Under the pieces are notes generated by a model. It was not told the origin of the DNA. It did no database searches and saw only the letters and a program-made list of their open reading frames with translations. From DATJLY01 sp035518375 (GTDB taxonomy: Bacteria; Pseudomonadota; Alphaproteobacteria; ATCC43930; CGMCC-115725), in the NCBI GenBank assembly GCA_035518375.1, contig DATIXQ010000028.1, positions 1 through 41,022 on the forward strand: 41,022 nt of DNA, given 5' to 3'. Position numbers and translations under genes: made by a program. Shown one piece after another: positions 31,796 through 39,262 of this stretch; position 1 is the stretch's first letter, and the number at the start of each line of letters is the position of its first letter.

Positions 31796-32236
31796 ATGGC
31801 AAAGCTGCGCCACATCGCGCTTTCGGTCAAAGATGCCGCTAAGGCCCAGAAATTCTTCGAAGAAGCCTTCGACATGAAGACCGTTGGCAAGGCCGCCGGC
31901 GACCGCGTCATTTATGTCTCCGACGGAACCATCAACGTCGCGCTGCTGCAGCTCGAGGGCAAACCCCTGGGCTGGGAGAAGGACGAGCTGTTCTACGGCA
32001 TCGACCATTTCGGCATGTGGGTGGACGATATCGCCGAGGCGCGGCGCAAGGCCGAGGCGGCCGGCGCCACCTATGTCATGGGCAACGAGGCGCAAGGCGA
32101 GAACAGCTTCTACGAGATCAAATATCGCGATCCCCTGGGCCAGATCTTCGACCTCACCGCCCACGGCTGGGCCGGCGCGGTGAAGGACGTGGTGCCGGCG
32201 GACGAAAAAGAGCAGGTGAAGGCCGCCGCGGAATAG
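31796..32236 (+). CDS. VOC family protein, glyoxalase-like
   Basis: A 146-residue protein with two VOC half-modules: MAKLRHIALSVKDAAKAQKF at the start and YEIKYRDPLGQIFDLTAHGW near the end, with HFGMWVDDIAEARRKAEAAG between. Candidate metal ligands are His6, the His of DHFGM and the Glu of YEIKYRD, the arrangement seen in glyoxalase I and methylmalonyl-CoA epimerase relatives. The start has a good AGGAAGGAGCCCCC site. It is followed by the ABC importer operon after a short stem-loop-rich gap (32237-32289). Confidence 0.82.
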   Translation: MAKLRHIALSVKDAAKAQKFFEEAFDMKTVGKAAGDRVIYVSDGTINVALLQLEGKPLGWEKDELFYGIDHFGMWVDDIAEARRKAEAAGATYVMGNEAQGENSFYEIKYRDPLGQIFDLTAHGWAGAVKDVVPADEKEQVKAAAE

Positions 32237-32289
32237 CGAAGGCCGCCACGACAAGGCCGGGAACGGCCGGCGTGGATCAGGGAGGGTCG

Positions 32290-32382
32290 ATGTCGAGGAG
32301 CGCACTTGCGATGGCCGTGCCTGCGTTGCTGGCGCCAGGCGCAGTTGCGCCTCTTTCCGCCGGCCGGCGCAGGACACCATGA
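32290..32382 (+). pseudogene. Probable remnant of an ABC substrate-binding protein gene (30 codons)
   Basis: A 30-codon frame, ATG 32290 to TGA 32380-32382, behind the ribosome site GGGAGGG. It encodes MSRSALAMAVPALLAPGAV followed by APLSAG and a basic RRRTP tail, which looks like a Sec signal peptide cut off at its cleavage region. The last bases overlap the ATG of the ABC ATPase gene (ATGA). Importers of this class normally have a roughly 320-residue binding protein at this place, so a large internal deletion of that gene is the simplest reading. A genuine small leader peptide is the alternative. Confidence 0.55.
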
Positions 32383-33227
32383 GCATCGGCGAATTGTCGA
32401 AATCGGGGCGGCACCCGCCCGACGCGCGCGGCAGCGCGGCCATCACCGTCACCGGCGTGTCGCAGGTCTATGGCGCCGAGGGTGATCCGCGCCGCGTCGT
32501 GGCGCTCGACCGCGCCTCGCTCGAAGTGGCGCGCGGCGAGCTTTTGTGCCTCATCGGCCCCTCGGGCTGCGGCAAAAGCACGCTTCTCAACGTCATCGGC
32601 GGGCTCGCGAGCCCGAGCGAGGGCGAGGTCACGATCGACGGCGAGAAGGTGGCGGCGCCGCTGCCGAAGAAAGTCGCCTATGTGTTCCAGGAGAGCGCGC
32701 TCTTTCCCTGGCGCACGGTGATCGACAATGTGAAGCTCGGCATGGCGTTTCAGGGCGTCGCGCGTGGCGAGCGCGACAGCCGCGCGCACGAGGCGCTTGT
32801 CGCCGTGGGCCTGGCCGAGTTCGCCGATCACTATCCGGGCCAGCTTTCGGGCGGCATGAAGCAGCGCGCGCAGTTGGCGCGCGCGCTCGGCCTCAAGACC
32901 GACATCCTGCTGATGGACGAGCCGTTCGCCTCGCTCGACGAACAGACGCGCATGGTGTTGGGCGAAGATTTGTCGGAGCTTCTCGCGCGCACGGGCAAGA
33001 CCATCGTGTTCGTGACGCACAGCCTCATCGAGGCGGTGTTCCTCGCCGACCGCGTCGCTGTCTTCAGTGCGCGGCCCGGCCGCATCAAGGAGGTGATCGC
33101 GGTCGAGGAAGGCCACCCCAGAAGCCGCAGCTTCATGACCTCGGACAAGCTCGGGCGCTTGCGCAACCGGCTCTACGAGCTGCTGCACGACGAGATCCGC
33201 AAGACCATGGGCGAGCGCGCGCCATGA
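32379..33227 (+). CDS. ABC transporter ATP-binding protein, NitT/TauT family (SsuB/TauB-like)
   Basis: A 282-residue ATPase. Walker A GPSGCGKSTLLNVIGGLASP (around residues 62-81), Q-loop region YVFQESALFPWRTV, ABC signature LSGGMKQRAQLARAL, Walker B ILLMDEPFASLDEQTR and switch His in VFVTHSLIEAVFLADR are all intact. The VFQ...LFPWRTV and MDEPFxxLD forms are typical of nitrate, sulfonate, taurine and thiamine-precursor importers. Its ATG overlaps the 30-codon remnant and its end overlaps the first permease gene by 4 bases. Confidence 0.93.
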   Translation: MSIGELSKSGRHPPDARGSAAITVTGVSQVYGAEGDPRRVVALDRASLEVARGELLCLIGPSGCGKSTLLNVIGGLASPSEGEVTIDGEKVAAPLPKKVAYVFQESALFPWRTVIDNVKLGMAFQGVARGERDSRAHEALVAVGLAEFADHYPGQLSGGMKQRAQLARALGLKTDILLMDEPFASLDEQTRMVLGEDLSELLARTGKTIVFVTHSLIEAVFLADRVAVFSARPGRIKEVIAVEEGHPRSRSFMTSDKLGRLRNRLYELLHDEIRKTMGERAP

Positions 33228-33985
33228 GCGGCGGCAATCCCTGGCTCTATCGCGGCGTGCAGGTGCTGTTCGTGGCGGCGCTTTTGGGCCTCTGGTACTA
33301 CGTCAGCGCGAACGGGATCGTGAGTCCGATCCTGCTGCCGTCGATGACGGCGTCCTTCGCCGAGTTCGGCCACCTGCTCTCGACCGGCTCCTATTGGCCC
33401 GATCTCGACGTGACGCTCTACGAGTTCGTGTGCGCCTTCCTGCTCGCGGCCTCTGCGGGCTGCTCGCTCGGCTACATCGTCAGCCGCTCGGGGTTCTCGA
33501 TCCGCGTGTTCGATCCGCTCTTCGCCGGCCTCTATTCGATCCCGGCGATCCTGCTCTTCCCGCTTTACGTGCTATTCTTCGGGCTTGGCGCGGGCTCGAA
33601 GATCGCGATCGGGACGACCATCGCCTTCTTCCCGATCGTGCTCAACACGATCGCGGGCTTCGCCTATGTCGAGAAGGCCTACATCACGGCGGCGCGCTCG
33701 ATGGGCGCCTCCGAACTGCAGATGTTCTGGTCGGTGATGCTGCCGGCGGCCTTTCCGGTCGTGCTGACGGGCTTGCGCATCGGCTTCATCGTCGCGTTCC
33801 TGTCGATCCTCGGCTCGGAGACGATCGCGTCCTTGGCCGGCCTCGGCCATCGCATCGTCACTTATGCCGAGAGCATGGATCCCGCGAAGATGTTCGCCTA
33901 CATCTTCTTCGCCATCATCATCGCCTTCCTCTTGAACGGCGGCGTCTCGACGCTCGAGAAGCGCGTGCGGCGGTGGCAGGCATGA
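33224..33985 (+). CDS. ABC transporter permease 1, NitT/TauT family
   Basis: A 253-residue inner-membrane permease with about six helices. The EAA loop reads YITAARSMGASELQMFWSVM followed by LPAAFPVVLTGLRIG, the coupling-helix motif that docks on the ATPase. ALGIxx-type early segments (LPSMTASFAEFGHLLSTGSYW) match the SsuC/TauC group. It overlaps the ATPase stop and the start of the second permease by 4 bases each, so the proteins are made in step. Two distinct permease genes imply a heterodimeric channel. Confidence 0.92.
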   Translation: MSGGNPWLYRGVQVLFVAALLGLWYYVSANGIVSPILLPSMTASFAEFGHLLSTGSYWPDLDVTLYEFVCAFLLAASAGCSLGYIVSRSGFSIRVFDPLFAGLYSIPAILLFPLYVLFFGLGAGSKIAIGTTIAFFPIVLNTIAGFAYVEKAYITAARSMGASELQMFWSVMLPAAFPVVLTGLRIGFIVAFLSILGSETIASLAGLGHRIVTYAESMDPAKMFAYIFFAIIIAFLLNGGVSTLEKRVRRWQA

Positions 33986-34776
33986 GCGCGCGCATCGCAG
34001 AAGGCGCCGTACGCCGCCCGGCGGCCGCGGTGCGGATGTCGCCCGGAGTGGCGCGGCTTCTCATCATCGCGGGCCTCATCATCTTCTGGGAGGTGTCGGT
34101 CCGGCTCTGGGGCGATCCGCTCTTCCTCGCGCCGCCGTCGCAGGTCGTCGTCTCGCTCTACGAATTCATCTGGAATCCCCAGGTTCTGAACGCGCTCAGA
34201 ACGACGCTTTACGAGCTCGTCGTCGCGTTCGCCCTCGCGGTCGCGATCGGCCTTCCGCTCGGGCTCATATTGGGGCTGCAGCGCTTCGCCTACGGCTCGT
34301 TCTATCCGATCGTGCTGCTCCTCTACGCGACGCCACAGGCGACCATCCTGCCGCTCGTGATCCTCGCCTTCGGCATCGGCACGGAATCGAAGATCGCGTT
34401 CGGCTTCACGCACTCCATCTTCCCGATCGTGGTGAACGTGGTGGCGGGCGTGCAGGGATTGAAGCCGTCGCTCATTGTCGCTGCGCGCTCGATGGGGGCG
34501 AACCGGCGGCAGATCCTTACGAACGTCGTCATCCCGCACATGATCCCGAGCTTCTTCACCGGCATGCGCATCGGCATGACGGGCGATCTCCTGGGCGTGC
34601 TCCTGGCCGAGCTTTACGTGTCCCAGGCGGGCGTCGGCCACTATACGCGGCTCTTCACCGAGAGCTTCGAGCCGCAGCGCCTTTTCGCGCTCATCGCGTG
34701 CCTCGCCGCGATCGCCGTCTTTCTCAACGAGTCGTGCCGCCGCGCCGAGCGGCGCATGAGCCGCTGGCACGATTAG
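33982..34776 (+). CDS. ABC transporter permease 2, NitT/TauT family
   Basis: A 264-residue permease, paralogous to the one upstream. Features: LAPPSQVVVSLYEFIWNPQV after the first helix, VAIGLPLGLILGLQRFAYG, and the EAA loop LIVAARSMGANRRQILTNVV followed by IPHMIPSFFTGMRIG. An N-terminal extension of about 20 residues rich in Arg and Ala precedes the first helix. It ends the operon; a family A repeat starts just 7 bases after its stop. Confidence 0.92.
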   Translation: MSARIAEGAVRRPAAAVRMSPGVARLLIIAGLIIFWEVSVRLWGDPLFLAPPSQVVVSLYEFIWNPQVLNALRTTLYELVVAFALAVAIGLPLGLILGLQRFAYGSFYPIVLLLYATPQATILPLVILAFGIGTESKIAFGFTHSIFPIVVNVVAGVQGLKPSLIVAARSMGANRRQILTNVVIPHMIPSFFTGMRIGMTGDLLGVLLAELYVSQAGVGHYTRLFTESFEPQRLFALIACLAAIAVFLNESCRRAERRMSRWHD

Positions 34777-34782
34777 TTTTCA

Positions 34783-34852
34783 CTGTCATTGCGAGGAGCG
34801 AATGCTCCGAAGCAATCTGCCGGGGATTGCTTCGCTTCGCTCGCAATGACAG
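34783..34852. repeat. Repeat family A, copy 7
   Basis: CACTGTCATTGCGAGGAGCG (from 34781) through CGCTCGCAATGACAG, right after the second permease stop. It could act as a terminator hairpin for the ABC operon; only 42 bases remain before the next gene. Confidence 0.85.
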
Positions 34853-34894
34853 TGTGACAGCACACCGGGTGGCGCACGCCTCAATCGTCGCGCT

Positions 34895-35797
34895 ATGGTC
34901 GGACGAGCGGAGGCAGCCTTGTTCGACTTCATCCTCAAGCCTGAAGCGATCTCCTGGCGCGGCAACGACCTCGCGCGGCCGGAATGCGTGCTCGCGACAC
35001 GCGACGGCACGCTTTTGTGCTCCGACAATCGCGGCGGCGTGACGCGGATCGCCGCGGACGGCAGCCAGAGCATGGTGGGCCGCATGGGCGGCGCGCCCAA
35101 CGGGCTGGCGCTCGAGCGCGGCGGCACGATCCTCGTCGCCAACATCGATGACGGCGCGCTCTATCGCCTTCACCGCGACGGGCGGCACGAGACCGTGCTC
35201 GACACGCTCGACGGCAAGAAGGTGGGCGCGGTCAATTTCGTCTATCGCGACGGCGAGCGCATCTGGGTCACGGTCTCGACGCGCACGGAGCCGCGCCGGC
35301 AGGCGATGGAGAAGGGCATCGCCGACGGCTATGTCGTGTTGATCGAGAATGGGCGCGCGCGCATCGCGGCCGACGGCTTCGTCTTCACCAATGAGGTGCG
35401 GGTCGATCGCGCGCGGAAGCACCTCTATGTCGCCGAGACCGGCAAGGGCCGCATCGTGCGCCTGCCGCTCGCCGCCGACGGCACGCTCGGGAAAAGCGAG
35501 GTGTACGGGCCGGAAAATCTTTTCCCCGGCGCGCGCGTCGATGGCATCACGTTCGATGCCGACGGCAATCTCTGGGTGACGGAAGTCGGGAAGAACGGGC
35601 TCTATGTCATCGCGCCCGATCGCGCCTGCCACAAGGTGTTCGAGGACCCCGAGGGCAAGGTCATCGATTTTCCCGCGAGCCTCTGTTTTGCCGGGCCCGA
35701 TCTCCGCACCGCCATCATCGGCTCGACCCGCATGAAGCGGCTGGCGCAGTTCCGCGCGCCCGTGGCGGGCGAGCCGCTCTCGCATTGGAACGACTGA
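34895..35797 (+). CDS. SMP-30/gluconolactonase family protein
   Basis: A 300-residue six-bladed beta-propeller enzyme. Metal ligands are suggested by RPECVLATRDGTLLCSDN (Glu), GFVFTNEVRVDRARKHLYVAE (Asn) and VDGITFDADGNLWVTEVG (Asp), spaced as in SMP-30, gluconolactonase and related lactonases. GGAPNGLALERGGTILVAN provides another propeller strand. Substrates are sugar or hydroxy-acid lactones. No signal peptide is obvious. The ATG at 34895 gives MVGRAEAALFD; a TTG at 34919 would be shorter. The next gene, a MetF-like reductase, begins one base after its stop. Confidence 0.82.
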   Translation: MVGRAEAALFDFILKPEAISWRGNDLARPECVLATRDGTLLCSDNRGGVTRIAADGSQSMVGRMGGAPNGLALERGGTILVANIDDGALYRLHRDGRHETVLDTLDGKKVGAVNFVYRDGERIWVTVSTRTEPRRQAMEKGIADGYVVLIENGRARIAADGFVFTNEVRVDRARKHLYVAETGKGRIVRLPLAADGTLGKSEVYGPENLFPGARVDGITFDADGNLWVTEVGKNGLYVIAPDRACHKVFEDPEGKVIDFPASLCFAGPDLRTAIIGSTRMKRLAQFRAPVAGEPLSHWND

Positions 35798-35798
35798 G

Positions 35799-36716
35799 AT
35801 GGCGGAAAGCGCGCTCAAGGCAAATCTCGACAGCGGCCGCTTCGTCGTGACGGCGGAGCTGGCGCCGCCGGTCGCAAGCGATCCTACGGCTTTCATCGCG
35901 CGCGCCGTAACGTTGAAAGGCCACGCGACCGCCGTCAACGTCACTGACGGCGCCGGCGCCAAGGCGCATCTTTCCTCGATCGCGGCGGCGCATTTCCTAT
36001 TGCAGAACGGGATCGAGCCGGTGCTGCAGATGACGTGCCGCGACCGCAACCGCCTGGCGCTCGAGAGCGACCTTATCGGCGCCGTCGCGATGGGCGTGCG
36101 CAACGTGCTGCTCTTGACGGGCGACGATCCGAAGCTCGGCGATCAGCCCGAGGCGAAGCCCGTGTTCGATTTCTCGAGCCAGCAATTGCTCGAGGTGGCG
36201 AACCGCATGCGCACGGAACGCAAGCTCCCGCCCGGCACCGAGATCAGGGGCGACATGCCGCTTTATCTCGGCGCGGCCGATTTGCCGGTGGATCCGCCGC
36301 CCGACTGGACGCCGAAGTCATTGATCGCCAAGGCCGCGGCCGGCGCCGATTTCGTGCAGACGCAATTCTGCATGGATGCGGCGGTGGTGCGGCGCTATGC
36401 GGCTCGCCTCATCGAGCTGGGCCTTGCGCCGAAGCTCAAGGTGTTGATCGGCGTCGGCCCCATTCCGTCGGCGCGCTCGGCGCGTTGGATGAAGGAGCGG
36501 CTCTTCGGCACGATCATTCCCGACAGCATCGTGACGCGGCTCGAAGGGGCAGCGGACGCGCGGCGCGAGGGCATCCGCATCTGCGCCGAGCTGATGCAGG
36601 AGCTCAGCGCCATCCCCGGCATCGCTGGCGCGCACGTGATGGCGCCGCAGGCGCCCTCGGCGATCCCCGAGGTCATCACCGCGGCGGGCGTCGCGGGAAA
36701 AATAAGGGCGGGCTGA
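35799..36716 (+). CDS. Methylenetetrahydrofolate reductase-like protein (MetF family)
   Basis: A 305-residue FAD enzyme of the MTHFR family, which reduces 5,10-methylene-THF to 5-methyl-THF. Family residues include FVVTAELAPP at the start, VLLLTGDDPKLGDQPEAK (the LTGDDP/RGD region near residue 107), GADFVQTQFCMDAAVVRRYA (the D-x-x-QTQ-F motif around 185) and LIGVGPIPSARSARWM. Length fits bacterial MetF. The stop-to-start gap from the SMP-30 gene is one base, so they are co-transcribed, an unusual partnership. The glycine cleavage operon 12 kb away feeds the same folate pool. Confidence 0.87.
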   Translation: MAESALKANLDSGRFVVTAELAPPVASDPTAFIARAVTLKGHATAVNVTDGAGAKAHLSSIAAAHFLLQNGIEPVLQMTCRDRNRLALESDLIGAVAMGVRNVLLLTGDDPKLGDQPEAKPVFDFSSQQLLEVANRMRTERKLPPGTEIRGDMPLYLGAADLPVDPPPDWTPKSLIAKAAAGADFVQTQFCMDAAVVRRYAARLIELGLAPKLKVLIGVGPIPSARSARWMKERLFGTIIPDSIVTRLEGAADARREGIRICAELMQELSAIPGIAGAHVMAPQAPSAIPEVITAAGVAGKIRAG

Positions 36717-36724
36717 ACGCTCAT

Positions 36725-36795
36725 TGTCATTGCGAGCGCGAGCGAAGCAATCCCCCCGGGAGATTGCTTCGTCGCTCTGCTCCTCGCAATGACAG
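36725..36795. repeat. Repeat family A, copy 8
   Basis: TTGTCATTGCGAGCGCGAGC through TGCTCCTCGCAATGACAG, between the convergent MetF-like and Coq7 genes; its right end lies 6 bases from the Coq7 stop. Confidence 0.85.
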
Positions 36796-36801
36796 CGACT
36801 T

Positions 36802-37344
36802 CTAAATCCGCGTCGAGAGCCAAATGGCGAGCCTGGCGCCGGCGCCGATCCCGGCGCGCAGCAGCGCGTAGCCGGGCGCGCCTTCGGCGCCGGCGGCGAG
36901 CGCCGTCTCGCGATGCTCGCGCTCGTTGGCGCGGAACTCCTCGAGCGCGGCGCTGAGCGCGGGCTCGCTCGCGCCCAGCGTTTCGATCTGGCCGCGGTAG
37001 TGCTCGTCGATCACCTCCTCGACTGCGGCGGTGCACGCCATCGCCGCGCGCGCGCCCATGAGCGCCGTTGCCGCGCCCAAGGCCCAGCCGGCCGCGTGCC
37101 ACAGCGGCGACAGCGCGGTCGGCCGCACACGGCGTTCGACGACGAGCTTGTCGAAAGCGGCGAGATGCCGACGCTCCTGCTCGGCCATGCGGCTGATCGC
37201 GGGCGCCGCCGCCGAGCGTCCGAGCACGGCAAGCTGGCCTTCATAGATGCGCGCGGCGCCATATTCGCCGGCATGATCGACGCGGATCATGCGCTCTACG
37301 ATCTCGTCGGCGGGCGGATCGCCGGGAAGGCGGTTCATGCTCAT
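36802..37344 (-). CDS. Demethoxyubiquinone hydroxylase, Coq7 family
   Basis: A 180-residue diiron monooxygenase of ubiquinone synthesis. All expected iron ligands are visible: Glu in RVDHAGEYGAARIYEGQL, E-x-x-H in MAEQERRHLAAFDKL, Glu and E-x-x-H in AAVEEVIDEHYRGQI, and the last pair in FRANEREHRETALAAG. It hydroxylates the quinone ring at position C6 at the inner membrane, with a hydrophobic insertion AGWALGAATALMGARAAMAC. Starts at ATG 37344 or ATG 37338; the former overlaps the DsbB stop by 4 bases, so the two are coupled. The family A repeat lies just past the stop. Confidence 0.92.
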   Translation of the reverse strand: MSMNRLPGDPPADEIVERMIRVDHAGEYGAARIYEGQLAVLGRSAAAPAISRMAEQERRHLAAFDKLVVERRVRPTALSPLWHAAGWALGAATALMGARAAMACTAAVEEVIDEHYRGQIETLGASEPALSAALEEFRANEREHRETALAAGAEGAPGYALLRAGIGAGARLAIWLSTRI

Positions 37345-37820
37345 CGCGCCGGCCCTCGCGCCGCGGCGCCTGCGAGGATCGCAAGCGCGAGCGAGGCGAG
37401 GAGATTGTAGCCCGCGAGGCTGACGCCGAAGAGCGTCCATTGCGGCGCGTCGCAGCGCACGGTCTGCTGCGTCATCAGGAGCTTGCGCAGCTCGTCGATC
37501 GTGGTGGCGCTCCCGCCCGTGCCGGTGCAGGCGGTGGGGCCGGCGAACCAATGCTGCTCGACGCCGACATGGTAGAAGGCGAGGACCGAGGAGCCGCAGA
37601 AGATGGCAAGGAGCAGCGCCGCGCCAAGCCGCGCGTCGGCGCGCGCCGTTTCGCGGGTGGTGAGCGCCAGCGCGAGCGGCAGCGCGGCGTAATAGGGCCA
37701 GCGCTCATAGAGACAAAGCTCGCACGGCGCGAGCCCGCCCCAATACTGGAAGATAAGCGCGCCACCCAAGACGAGCACGATCCCGGCGAGCACGAGGGAA
37801 AGCGGCCCGCGGCTCATCAT
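37341..37820 (-). CDS. Disulfide bond formation protein DsbB family
   Basis: A 159-residue inner-membrane protein with four helices and the two redox-active cysteine pairs: Cys33/Cys36 in LAPCELCLYERWPYY and Cys98/Cys123 in GPTACTGTG and QQTVRCDAPQW. DsbB reoxidises DsbA by passing electrons to quinone, which fits its place beside the ubiquinone gene coq7. The ATG at 37820 overlaps the DedA stop (ATGATGA), and the stop overlaps the Coq7 ATG, so the order is dedA-dsbB-coq7. Confidence 0.93.
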   Translation of the reverse strand: MMSRGPLSLVLAGIVLVLGGALIFQYWGGLAPCELCLYERWPYYAALPLALALTTRETARADARLGAALLLAIFCGSSVLAFYHVGVEQHWFAGPTACTGTGGSATTIDELRKLLMTQQTVRCDAPQWTLFGVSLAGYNLLASLALAILAGAAARGPAR

Positions 37821-38455
37821 TCCTCGCCATCCCCGCTGCGATGGCGGAGATGCGTCCACACGAACCACGCCGCCGAGGCGAGGACGAGGACGACGATGAG
37901 CCCATCGAAGCGATGGAAGAATTGCTTCAGCGCCGGGTCGCTGTTCCAGCGCTCGCCCAAGCGCGCGCCGACATAAGCGAGGCCATAGCACCACGGCCAC
38001 GAGCCGGCGAAGGTGTAAAGCTGGAAGCGCAGCTGGCCCATGCGCGCGATGCCCGCAGGCAGCGCGATGAAGGTGCGCACCACCGGCAGAAGCCGCGCCA
38101 CGAACACGGCCGGCCCGCCCCAGCGCGCGAAGAACCAGTCGGCCAAGGCGAGCTCGCGCCGGCCGATGAGCACGAGCGCGCCATAGCGCTCGACGAGCCG
38201 CCGCCCGCCATAGGCGCCGATCACATAGGCGACGGTCGAGCCGACGTTGCAGCCGAGCGCGCCCGCGGTCGCCACGAGCGCCAAATCAAAGCGGCCGGTG
38301 GAGACGAGATAGCCCGAGAACGGCATGATGACTTCCGACGGCAGCGGGATGCACGCGGACTCGATCGCCATGAGCAGCACGATGCCGCCATAGCCGGCGC
38401 TCGAGATCGTCGCCACGATGAGGCCGGCGAGCAAATCTATGAGGCGCTCGAGCAA
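37817..38455 (-). CDS. DedA family membrane protein
   Basis: A 212-residue membrane protein of the DedA/VTT family, linked to lipid carrier recycling and membrane energetics. Family motifs are IESACIPLPSEVIMPFSGYL (residues 32-51), GCNVGSTVAYVIGAYGGRRL (68-87), FFARWGGPAVFVARLLPVVR then TFIALPAGIARM (about 107-137). Several hydrophobic helices are clear. No ATG fits; the likely start is TTG 38455 (LLERLIDLLAGL). It is followed by overlapping dsbB and coq7 genes. Confidence 0.88.
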   Translation of the reverse strand: MLERLIDLLAGLIVATISSAGYGGIVLLMAIESACIPLPSEVIMPFSGYLVSTGRFDLALVATAGALGCNVGSTVAYVIGAYGGRRLVERYGALVLIGRRELALADWFFARWGGPAVFVARLLPVVRTFIALPAGIARMGQLRFQLYTFAGSWPWCYGLAYVGARLGERWNSDPALKQFFHRFDGLIVVLVLASAAWFVWTHLRHRSGDGEE

Positions 38456-38465
38456 CGGATGTGCC

Positions 38466-38915
38466 TTATGCCCGGCGCGTGCCGATGAGGTTCATGGCCT
38501 TGAGGCTGAGGACGACCTCGCCATGCTGATTGGCGAGCTCGCCGCGCGTGCGGATCATGCCGCGCGCGGCCCCGCTTTTGGACGGCGTCGCCTCGAGGAC
38601 GGTGAGGCGCCCGGAGAGCCGGTCGCCCGGACGCACCGGCTTCAGCCAGCGGATCTCGTCGACGCCGGGCGAGCCGATGCTGTCGCTGTCCTTCATGTGC
38701 GCATCGACGAGGAGGCGCATGAAGATCGCCGTCGTGTGCCAGCCGCTTGCCACGAGCCCGCCCCAGATCGAGCGCTTCGCCGCATCGGGATCGGTGTGGA
38801 AATATTGCGGATCATAAGCGCGGCCGAAGGCCAGGATCTCGGCCTCGCCCACCTCGCGCGCGCCGAGCTCATAGACATCGCCCGGATGGTAATCCTCGAA
38901 GAAGCGGGTCGGCAT
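38466..38915 (-). CDS. MaoC family (hotdog-fold) dehydratase
   Basis: A 149-residue hotdog protein of the MaoC/R-hydratase family. The catalytic Asp35 and His40 stand in RAYDPQYFHTDPDAAKRSIW, followed by GGLVASGWHTTAIF, the usual overhang segment that closes the active site. The enzyme would hydrate a trans-2-enoyl-CoA or a related thioester. ATG 38915 lies 118 bases from the divergent tRNA-Leu gene. The stop is 10 bases before the dedA start, so it may lead the dedA-dsbB-coq7 transcript, but without a functional link. Confidence 0.88.
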   Translation of the reverse strand: MPTRFFEDYHPGDVYELGAREVGEAEILAFGRAYDPQYFHTDPDAAKRSIWGGLVASGWHTTAIFMRLLVDAHMKDSDSIGSPGVDEIRWLKPVRPGDRLSGRLTVLEATPSKSGAARGMIRTRGELANQHGEVVLSLKAMNLIGTRRA

Positions 38916-38990
38916 GAAACCTCAGGGCGGGGGCGCGGCGGGCGCGGAACGCGCGATCTGAGCGGAAAGGGCCGCGCGAGGCAAGTGCCG

Positions 38991-39019
38991 TTGCCGCTGC
39001 CGCGCGGCGCCGCTATTGT
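38991..39019 (+). promoter_or_regulatory. Likely sigma-70 promoter of the tRNA-Leu gene
   Basis: TTGCCG (38991-38996) and TATTGT (39014-39019) stand 17 bases apart, the ideal spacing, and the -10 box ends 14 bases before the first base of the tRNA. The position, spacing and single mismatches fit a housekeeping promoter for a short 5' leader. Confidence 0.6.
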
Positions 39020-39033
39020 CGCGCGCCGCGGGC

Positions 39034-39119
39034 GCCCCTGTGGCGGAATGGTAGACGCGGCAGACTCAAAATCTGTTGCTCGCAAGGGCGTGGGGGTTCA
39101 AGTCCCTCCAGGGGCACCA
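39034..39119 (+). tRNA. tRNA-Leu (anticodon CAA), with encoded CCA
   Basis: An 86-base class II tRNA. The acceptor stem GCCCCTG pairs with CAGGGGC, followed by discriminator A and CCA. The anticodon stem (GCAGA with TCTGT) holds the loop CTCAAAA, so the anticodon is CAA and reads UUG. A long variable arm (TGCTCGCAAGGGCG), then the T arm GGGGGTTCAAGTCCCTC, complete the molecule. Confidence 0.95.
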
Positions 39120-39262
39120 TGGTTCGCGATCGGCTGTCGGCTCCGAGGCTCGTTACCTGATGGTCGGGGCTTCCTCGTTGGGCCGGCCGAGCGTCGGGGT
39201 TGAGAAAGCGCATGCCCGCCAAGCGCATGCTAAATCTTGGCAACGCGTTGCGGGGCACGCCG

